From an uncultured Collinsella sp. (GTDB lineage Bacteria; Actinomycetota; Coriobacteriia; Coriobacteriales; Coriobacteriaceae): a stretch of 22,142 bases of DNA. Numbering within the stretch: position 1 is the first letter of the stretch; every line of letters begins with the position of its first letter. Position numbers and translations under genes: made by a program. The notes beneath the pieces are model-generated. The model ran no database searches and was not told where the DNA came from. It worked only from the letters and a program-made list of their open reading frames with translations. This document shows, piece by piece, positions 13,378-18,818 of the stretch. Location: the NCBI GenBank assembly GCA_900762355.1, contig CAAFGE010000040.1, forward strand, positions 1 through 22,142. The letters run 5' to 3'.

Positions 13378-14751
13378 ATGGACATAACCATCTCCCTTAT
13401 CACCACCCTCGTTTTGACTCTCATCAACGGCTACTTCTCTATGTCCGAGATGGCGCTCACCACGGCCAAGCGCGCCGTGCTGGAGCACGAGGCCGAGGAA
13501 GGCGACAAGCGCGCCGAGCGTGCCATTAAGCTGGCTGCCGACTCCGACCAGCTGCTCGCCACCATCCAGGTCGCCATCACGCTCGTGGGCTTCGCCTCGT
13601 CCGCCGTCGCCTCGACGAGTCTGTCCGACCCGCTCGCCACGTGGCTCATGAGCTTTGGCATCGCGCCGCTCTCCGCCATCGCGCGCGGCCTGGCGCCGGT
13701 CATCATCACCGTCGCGGTCGCCTTCGTGTCCATCGTGATCGGCGAGCTCGTCCCCAAGCGCATCGGCCTGGCCAATGCCGAGGGCGTGTCCAAGCAGGTC
13801 GTGGGCCCGCTGTCGTTTTTCCAAAAGATCGCCCGCCCGCTCGTGTGGCTGACCGGTGCCTGCTCCGATGGTCTGGCCCGCATCCTGCGCATCAAGAGCG
13901 CCGATGATCGCCAAAACGTCTCGGAGGAAGAGATCAAGTACATGGTCTCGGAGCAGGACGACCTGCTCGACGAGGAAAAGCGCATGATCCACGAGATCTT
14001 TGACCTGGGCGACACCGTTGCCCGTGAGGTCATGGTGCCGCGCGTGGACACCACCATGTGCGAGGACGACGAGACGGTCGCCGACGTGCTGTCCACCATG
14101 CGCCAGACCGGCTTTAGCCGCATCCCCGTCTATCACGAGGATCCCGACAACGTCGCCGGCATTGCGCACATCAAGGACCTGATTCAGCCTGCGCTCGACG
14201 GCAAGGGCGACCAGCCCATCGCCGATTTTTTGCGCGACGCCACCTTTGTGCCCGACACCAAGGACATCCTGCCGCTGCTGTCCGAGATGCAGACCTCTCA
14301 CGACCAGATCGTGGTGGTCGTGGACGAGTACGGCGGCACGGCCGGCATTATCACCATCGAGGACATCGTCGAGGAGATCGTCGGCGAGATCGAGGACGAG
14401 TTCGACCCCGACAACAAGTATCTCACGCGCCTTTCGCGCCGCGAGTGGCTCGTTGATGGGCGTTTTTCGTGCGATGACGCGATTGAGCTTGGTTGGCCGC
14501 TCGAGGAAAGCGATGATTATGAGACCATCGCCGGCTGGATTTTGGAGCTTTGCGACTCGGTGCCCGACATCGGAGAGGTGTTTGAGGTTGCGGGGTACAA
14601 GTTCAAGGTACAGTCGATGCGTGGCCAGCGCATTTCGCTCATTCGCGTGATCGCTCCGGCCGAAACCGATAAGAAGGATTCCGAGTCTTCGGCAGAGAAG
14701 CCGGCGGCGTCGGGTGCGGGCTCTGTGGATCCGCACGATGGCGACGAGTAG
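13378..14751 (+). CDS. CorC/HlyC (CNNM-type) transporter with CBS pair (457 aa)
   Basis: Member of the HlyC/CorC family, thought to export Mg2+ (and Co2+) and related to animal CNNM proteins. The DUF21 membrane domain (about 1-190) has the hallmark GELVPKRIGLANAE (122-135). The CBS pair spans about 215-340, where nucleotide/Mg2+ sensing is expected, with DEYGGTAGIITIED at 316-329. The CorC_HlyC domain is at about 345-425, followed by a charged tail. The ATG at 13378 has a GGAGG 15 bases upstream, unusually far, but there is no in-frame start in between. An orphan gene follows 24 bp downstream, probably in the same transcript. It belongs to a run of cation-related genes ending at 21917. Confidence 0.95.
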   Translation: MDITISLITTLVLTLINGYFSMSEMALTTAKRAVLEHEAEEGDKRAERAIKLAADSDQLLATIQVAITLVGFASSAVASTSLSDPLATWLMSFGIAPLSAIARGLAPVIITVAVAFVSIVIGELVPKRIGLANAEGVSKQVVGPLSFFQKIARPLVWLTGACSDGLARILRIKSADDRQNVSEEEIKYMVSEQDDLLDEEKRMIHEIFDLGDTVAREVMVPRVDTTMCEDDETVADVLSTMRQTGFSRIPVYHEDPDNVAGIAHIKDLIQPALDGKGDQPIADFLRDATFVPDTKDILPLLSEMQTSHDQIVVVVDEYGGTAGIITIEDIVEEIVGEIEDEFDPDNKYLTRLSRREWLVDGRFSCDDAIELGWPLEESDDYETIAGWILELCDSVPDIGEVFEVAGYKFKVQSMRGQRISLIRVIAPAETDKKDSESSAEKPAASGAGSVDPHDGDE

Positions 14752-14775
14752 GGCAAGGAAGAGTAGGGGAGAGTT

Positions 14776-15609
14776 ATGGCAGGCCTGTTCAACATCCTTA
14801 AGGTCACCGTCAGCGAGGACAAGATCTGCGCGCATGTGCTGGTGAACCCCGGCATGCCGCTCATGACCTCGGAGGATATCGAGGCCACGGCGCGCGTGTA
14901 TTACCTGGTGCCGGCGATTGCCAAGCACCTGTGCCTGGGTGATTCCGGTCGCGAGTTCCAGGACTGCATGGGCCAGACCGAGCTCTGCCACCTGCTGGAG
15001 CACGTGACGGTCGAGCTCATGAACGAGACCGGCCTTGCCGGTAGCATCTCGTGCGGCCGCACGCGCGTAAGCGAGCACGACGAGCGCGTCTTTGAGGTTG
15101 AGCTTTCGTGCCCCGACGACGCGCTGGCCATCGGCGCGCTGTCTTCGGCCACCTTTATGATGGACTGGGCGTACCTGCACGCCGACCAGCCTGCCCCCGA
15201 CGTGGAAGGCACGGTCGCGGGCCTGCGCAACCTGGTGCTGGGCATGCGCGCCGAGGCCGAGGGCAAGGATCCTCACGAGGCCGTCGCTGCTGCGAACGGC
15301 GAAGATGATGCCGAGGACGAGGGCGCTGACGAGGGCGATGTGCCGGTCGACGCCGAGCCCGTTGCCGAGGCGACCGCCGAGCCTGTTCCCACCGAGCCCC
15401 AGGGTGTCCCTAACTTTGACGACGAGCCCCAGGTGGCGATTGATACCGAGGGCGCGGTTGCCGAGAACCACGAGGCCTCCGCTGCCGTCTTTGGCGGTGC
15501 GGCGACGGTTCCGGCAGGACCTGCGCATGAGGGCGGTCTGCCGCTCGTGGACGGCGCCGGCGAGGACCCGGGTGCCACGGTGGCCATGCCGGCTATGCCT
15601 CAGGAGTAG
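14776..15609 (+). CDS. Orphan protein resembling the cyanophycin synthetase N-terminal domain (277 aa)
   Basis: I do not know a function. Residues about 10-160 resemble the N-terminal domain of cyanophycin synthetase (CphA): HLLEHVTVEL (72-81) matches the hallmark H-hEHV-hEL, then GRTR (94-97), FEVELSCPDDALAIGAL (106-122) and a helix. The ATP-grasp and Mur-ligase domains that follow in CphA are absent. From about 160 to 277 the chain is Ala/Glu/Pro/Asp-rich low complexity, acidic and probably disordered. It has no signal peptide. The ATG follows GGGGAGAG, 24 bp after the CorC-type gene, so they are likely co-transcribed. It could be a stand-alone amino-acid-polymer binding or scaffold protein. 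The resemblance is from memory of the motif and needs a profile search. Confidence 0.8.
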   Translation: MAGLFNILKVTVSEDKICAHVLVNPGMPLMTSEDIEATARVYYLVPAIAKHLCLGDSGREFQDCMGQTELCHLLEHVTVELMNETGLAGSISCGRTRVSEHDERVFEVELSCPDDALAIGALSSATFMMDWAYLHADQPAPDVEGTVAGLRNLVLGMRAEAEGKDPHEAVAAANGEDDAEDEGADEGDVPVDAEPVAEATAEPVPTEPQGVPNFDDEPQVAIDTEGAVAENHEASAAVFGGAATVPAGPAHEGGLPLVDGAGEDPGATVAMPAMPQE

Positions 15610-15688
15610 GCCTACGCGTTTATCACCATCACGTACCTGCGCCTTTGCCGTACGCAGATGAGCAGAGCGGCAAGTGATGCGCTGCGGG

Positions 15689-15694
15689 TATAAT
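15689..15694 (+). promoter_or_regulatory. Consensus -10 box (TATAAT) of the YtxH/PRC operon
   Basis: A perfect TATAAT with no convincing -35. The start point should be near 15701, giving a leader of about 45 nt. Confidence 0.65.
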
Positions 15695-15710
15695 GGACAG
15701 CATTCAAACG

Positions 15711-15730
15711 GTGGGCACCGACGTGCCCGC
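15711..15730 (+). promoter_or_regulatory. 5'-leader hairpin next to the ribosome binding site
   Basis: GGGCAC (15713-15718) and GTGCCC (15723-15728) close a CGAC tetraloop. Two more pairs (G-C and a T-G wobble) extend the stem to 8 bp over 15711-15730. It ends directly before the AGGAGAGG ribosome binding site at 15731, so it may stabilise the mRNA or modulate initiation. Confidence 0.55.
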
Positions 15731-15745
15731 AGGAGAGGAATGATC

Positions 15746-16135
15746 ATGGGTAAGACTTTCAGCTTTGTCTCCGGCGCACTTTTTGGTGCCGCTGCCGGCG
15801 CTATTGTCGGCGTTGCTCTGGCCCCGCGTTCGGGCGCCGAGACCCGCGCCATGGCTGCCGATATCGCCAACGACGCCTGGGACAATATGCGCGACACCTA
15901 CGAGCACAGCGCCGAGGAGGCCCGTGCTGCGGTGAATGACTTTGGCCCGATGGTCGACGCCAAGACCGACGACCTGCGCGCCAAGGTCGACCTGGCCCGC
16001 GAGCGCATGGACCAGCTGCGCGAGCAGCTCAACGACGCCATTTCGGGCGGCAACGTGACGCCTGCCGCCGACGTCGTGGTCGAGAACGCCGTCGAGGCTG
16101 ATACCGAGGCTGCGGAGCCCTCGACCGAGGCATAA
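15746..16135 (+). CDS. YtxH-domain protein (129 aa)
   Basis: Small membrane-anchored protein. A glycine-rich helix (about 7-26, SGALFGAAAGAIVGVALAP) is followed by the YtxH signature LAPRSGAETR (25-34) and a long charged amphipathic helix or coiled coil (about 35-105), then an acidic Ala/Glu tail. YtxH proteins are general-stress-linked in some Firmicutes; no reaction is known. I chose the ATG at 15746, ten bases after AGGAG; an ATG at 15740 would add two residues but sits very close to the ribosome binding site. The stop TAA shares its last A with the ATG of the PRC-barrel gene, so the two are coupled. Confidence 0.88.
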   Translation: MGKTFSFVSGALFGAAAGAIVGVALAPRSGAETRAMAADIANDAWDNMRDTYEHSAEEARAAVNDFGPMVDAKTDDLRAKVDLARERMDQLREQLNDAISGGNVTPAADVVVENAVEADTEAAEPSTEA

Positions 16136-16890
16136 TGCGCGCCGGGGATTTTGTCGGCGCCAAGATCTATCGCAAGCCTACCGAGGACAAGCGCACCAAA
16201 AAGGACGGCACACCGCGCAGCCCTAAAAAGCTCGGAAAGATTCACTTTCCGGTCTTTACCCCGGGCGGTACGCGCGTGGTCGGCTTTATGGTCCGCCAGT
16301 CCGATATCGCGGGCATGATCGAGCGTCCCGACCGATTCGTAGCGCTCGACGCCATTGGTGTCTACGAGGGCGCCATTGCGGTCGATGACGTCAAGGACAC
16401 GTACGATGCCGCCGCTGCCAAGCGCCTCGACATCAACCTGGACGATTGCATCATCTGGGTCGGTATGGACGTGCGCACGGAATCAGGCGACGTCGTGGGC
16501 TATTGCTCGGACGTTGAGTTCAAGCCACGCTCGGGCATCGTGCAGGCATTCTATGTGACCGCCGGTGCTGCTTCGAGTGTTTTGGTTGGTGACACGCAGG
16601 TGCCGCCGACGATGCTGCGCGGCTATGCGGACGGCGCGATGATTGTTTCGGACGAGGTCAAGTCGCTCGGGTATTCGGGCGGCGCCGCCGCAAAGGCTGC
16701 CGAGGCAAGCGTCGTGGTGGGCGACAAGGTCAAAAAGGGCGCTAAGGTGCTCGACGACAAGGGATCGGTTGCCGTGGACAAGGGCAGTCGCGCACTGGGC
16801 AAGCAGCTCGGCAAGACGCGTGGCATGTTCAAGGCCTTTAAGGACGAATACCAAAAGGCGAGCGGAGGCTCGTCAAAAGCTACAAAATAG
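16135..16890 (+). CDS. PRC-barrel domain protein (251 aa)
   Basis: Two PRC-barrel-like segments are visible. The first (about 33-90) contains KIHFPVFTPGGTRVVGFMVR, and the second (about 104-172) contains GMDVRTESGDVVGYCSDVEF and ends near GAMIVSDE. A basic, Lys/Ala-rich C-terminal region (about 185-251) follows. PRC barrels are small beta domains that bind partners or RNA and occur as accessory modules; a specific role here is unknown. The start codon overlaps the stop of the YtxH gene (TAATG), with only GAGG ahead of it, so expression depends on coupling. The MgtE-like protein at 18802 also begins with PRC-like segments, a possible functional link. Confidence 0.85.
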   Translation: MRAGDFVGAKIYRKPTEDKRTKKDGTPRSPKKLGKIHFPVFTPGGTRVVGFMVRQSDIAGMIERPDRFVALDAIGVYEGAIAVDDVKDTYDAAAAKRLDINLDDCIIWVGMDVRTESGDVVGYCSDVEFKPRSGIVQAFYVTAGAASSVLVGDTQVPPTMLRGYADGAMIVSDEVKSLGYSGGAAAKAAEASVVVGDKVKKGAKVLDDKGSVAVDKGSRALGKQLGKTRGMFKAFKDEYQKASGGSSKATK

Positions 16891-16911
16891 CGACGTACCA
16901 AATGATGGGAG

Positions 16912-16948
16912 GCAAGCCGGAGACCTGTTGCTCCGGCTTGCTGTGTTT
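16912..16948 (+). terminator. Perfect hairpin after the PRC-barrel gene
   Basis: GCAAGCCGGAG (16912-16922) pairs perfectly with CTCCGGCTTGC (16931-16941) around an 8-nt loop. The trailing TGTGTTT is a weak T-tract. It begins 21 bases after the stop codon and precedes the deacetylase-like gene. Confidence 0.65.
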
Positions 16949-16962
16949 ATGGGGGAGGGCAC

Positions 16963-18369
16963 ATGCGCCAAAACGGATCCAACTTAAACGGGCGTTCGGG
17001 TGCGCGTCCGACGGCGCGCCGCGATCTGGGGCAGCTGCCCAGCGGTCAGCGCAAGCGTCACCGTAAGCCCGGCGCGATGTATCTCAACCATAGCCGCGGC
17101 TTTAGCGACCGCAGCGCTCGCATCGGCAACAGCCGTACACCCCGTCGTTCGTCTCGCTTGCCATACGCGCTCATTGCCGTGGGCTGTGCGCTCGTGCTGT
17201 TTATCGCTGCCGTCGTGGGCTACGTCAACCGCAGCGTGGACGTGGAGCTCAACGGCCAGAAGACCGCGGTGCGCGTGGGCTCTACGCTGCAGAATCTCAT
17301 CGACGACCAGGAGTTGACTGACACCTACGACGCAGGCGACCTGCTGGCCGTCGATGACAGCGTACTCAAGCGCCATGGGGGCGAAAAGCTGTCGGTGAAG
17401 GTCGACGGCAAGCGCGTGAAGCAAGGCAAATGGGATAGCCGCGAACTTGAGGGCGGCGAGAAGGTGACGGTCAAGGATGGCCGTAACACCTACGAGAAGC
17501 ACGAGGTTCAGGCTACGGTTATCGAGCCCAAGCTCAAGGTCGAGGGCACGGGCGCTATCGAGTATGTGCAGACGTGGGGTGTCCGGGGCCGCTCCGAGGT
17601 GTGGGTTGGTGAGCAGTCGGGCAAGACGCAGGACCGCGGCGAGGTTGTGCCCGCCACCGATTGCGTCGTTGCGTGCGCCAGCGTGGCGCCCAAGGGCAAC
17701 AAAAAGTACGTGGCGCTGACGTTTGACGAGGGTCCGAGCGGCGCTACCAAGCAGATCTTGCAGGTGCTCAAGGAAAAGGGCGTCACCGCGACGTTCTTCC
17801 TTTCGGGCGATGCGGCCGAGGCCTCGCCTGCCACGGCCAAGGCGATTGTCGATGCCGGGTGCGAGATCGGATCCAACAGCTACAGCGACGATTCGCTCAA
17901 GGGTCAGGACCGTGAGGCGGTGCGCGAACAGATCACGAAAGGTACCGATGCGATTAAGTCGGCGACCGGCGTGAAGACGATGCTGCTGCGTGCTCCCTAC
18001 GCTGCCTTTGACGAGCAAAACTGGATTGATGCGATGGACCTGGTCTCCGCCGTGGTCTCGTGGAATATTGACTCGGGCGACTGGCTGCTCAACGGTGCCG
18101 ACGAGCAGGTCTCGACGGTGCTCGATTCGGTGACGCCGGGCAATATCGTGCTGCTCACCGATAGAGACGAATGCGCCGAGCAGACACTCGAGGCGCTGCC
18201 GCAGATTATCGACGGCCTCATTGCCGACGGCTACAAGATCGTGACGCTTAGCGACCTGGTCAAGACGGACACGTCGCTGAGCAAAAAGCTCACCTCGCTG
18301 ACGAAGGTCACCATGCCCAAGGACGCCGTGTTTCCCCAACTTGCCGAGGACGACGACACCACGGAGTAG
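16963..18369 (+). CDS. Membrane-anchored polysaccharide deacetylase homologue, probable pseudoenzyme (468 aa)
   Basis: Architecture: basic cytosolic N-terminus (1-66), one membrane helix (about 67-87), a beta-rich extracellular stalk (90-230) resembling DUF348/G5-type modules, then a NodB homology domain (about 248-435). Active NodB enzymes bind metal through Asp-His-His. Here motif 1 is TFDEGP (D255, but the metal Asp is E256), and motif 2, normally HTxxH, reads NSYSD (N305, D309), losing both His. Motif 3 RAPY (343-346) and the DxxDW region (D370, W374) persist. Motif 5 reads LLTD, with catalytic His replaced by T399. The fold looks intact, but the metal site is gone, so deacetylation is unlikely; glycan binding is my guess. 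The ATG has a GGGGGAGGG ribosome binding site. Confidence 0.93.
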   Translation: MRQNGSNLNGRSGARPTARRDLGQLPSGQRKRHRKPGAMYLNHSRGFSDRSARIGNSRTPRRSSRLPYALIAVGCALVLFIAAVVGYVNRSVDVELNGQKTAVRVGSTLQNLIDDQELTDTYDAGDLLAVDDSVLKRHGGEKLSVKVDGKRVKQGKWDSRELEGGEKVTVKDGRNTYEKHEVQATVIEPKLKVEGTGAIEYVQTWGVRGRSEVWVGEQSGKTQDRGEVVPATDCVVACASVAPKGNKKYVALTFDEGPSGATKQILQVLKEKGVTATFFLSGDAAEASPATAKAIVDAGCEIGSNSYSDDSLKGQDREAVREQITKGTDAIKSATGVKTMLLRAPYAAFDEQNWIDAMDLVSAVVSWNIDSGDWLLNGADEQVSTVLDSVTPGNIVLLTDRDECAEQTLEALPQIIDGLIADGYKIVTLSDLVKTDTSLSKKLTSLTKVTMPKDAVFPQLAEDDDTTE

Positions 18370-18385
18370 CTCAAACGAGTGGCAC

Positions 18386-18491
18386 GGTGGGACAAAATTA
18401 TCAGTAGTGTTTGTCCCAGGTGCGAAAGGTGCATCGGGCTTGTCGTCGCAAGCGACCCTGGGACAAACACTACTGATAATTTTGTCCCACC
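18386..18491. repeat. Large perfect inverted repeat of paired palindromes (BIME-like)
   Basis: Arms of 35 bp (18386-18420 and 18457-18491) are exact reverse complements around a 36-bp spacer. Each arm is itself a hairpin: TGGGACAAA and TTTGTCCCA (9 bp) around a 13-nt loop (18397-18409 and 18468-18480). The element sits 16 bp after the deacetylase-like stop codon. It resembles a head-to-head pair of REP palindromes or a small non-autonomous element, and could also end transcripts from either side. Confidence 0.9.
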
Positions 18492-18584
18492 ACTTCGCTG
18501 CGGACGACTATGTCACGGATGCGTCAGCGTTTGGTATGCCTGCAATGTGCAGCGCATAAATTCGATGCCGCAGGGCGACGCTGA

Positions 18585-18593
18585 TGCTATAGT
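18585..18593 (+). promoter_or_regulatory. Extended -10 promoter (TGCTATAGT) of the MgtE-like/Nramp-related operon
   Basis: TGC followed by TATAGT (18588-18593) makes an extended -10 element, which can work without a -35. Predicted start near 18600, giving a leader of roughly 190-200 nt. A second candidate is TTGGTA (18531) with CATAAA (18555) at 18-bp spacing. Confidence 0.5.
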
Positions 18594-18599
18594 TACTGC

Positions 18600-18785
18600 G
18601 GTTAATGAGGGTCAAGAGAAAGGTTACAGGTGAAATCCAAACCTCGACCATACAGTCGATGACCCCATGCAGGTGCTTTTTGCGCATGCACGGGGTGTAA
18701 GCGTCGAGCGGCGTGCCGCCCGCGCATGCGTATACATATCCAGAAGCCCCCGGGCGCCGCACGCGCGGCCGCGTCCGGAGGAATA
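18600..18785 (+). promoter_or_regulatory. Structured 5' leader with mutually exclusive folds, candidate riboswitch
   Basis: Fold A is a three-way junction. P1 is GGGTCA (18609-18614) with TGACCC (18660-18665), P2 is AGGTT (18621-18625) with AACCT (18640-18644), and P3 is CGAC (18645-18648) with GTCG (18655-18658). Fold B pairs 18662-18671 with 18687-18696 (9 bp and one mismatch) and uses the ACCC needed for P1, so the two exclude each other. Further down, CCGG (18750-18753) can pair with the CCGG (18775-18778) that overlaps a ribosome binding site. It matches no known riboswitch class that I can recall. The position before Mg2+-type genes makes metal sensing plausible but unproven. Confidence 0.45.
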
Positions 18786-18818
18786 ATGATGGGGAGCACC
18801 ATTGAATTATCTGAGTGA
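18786..18818 (+). CDS. Possible leader peptide (10 aa) upstream of the MgtE-like gene
   Basis: ATG ATG at 18786 follows the best ribosome binding site of the region (GGAGG, 18777-18781) and encodes MMGSTIELSE, then TGA at 18816-18818. It overlaps the TTG start proposed for the MgtE-like gene in another frame, and its stop lies one base before an in-frame ATG of that gene (18820). It could couple or attenuate translation of the transporter, or it may be a chance ORF or the trace of a frameshift. Confidence 0.35.
   Translation: MMGSTIELSE

Noticed and set aside
13336..15897. Very long open minus-strand frame (853 codons) opposite the CorC-type and orphan genes
   Set aside because: It is antisense to genes with clear domain motifs. 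Its translation is His/Arg/Val-rich with no recognisable motif, as expected for the shadow of a high-GC coding strand.
18379..18633. Small Cys-containing plus-strand frame over the inverted repeat
   Set aside because: It is created by the palindromic arms and spacer, lacks a ribosome binding site and crosses the promoter of the next operon.
18621..18665. tRNA-like T-arm (GGT-GAAATCC)
   Set aside because: No acceptor stem, anticodon arm or CCA can be assembled around it.
18600..18700. Known riboswitch class (M-box or cobalamin) before the MgtE-like gene
   Set aside because: GTTACAGGTGA and GGTGAAATCC recall fragments of the M-box and of the cobalamin riboswitch. The order, spacing and remaining conserved blocks of both classes are missing, so I list it only as an unclassified structured leader.
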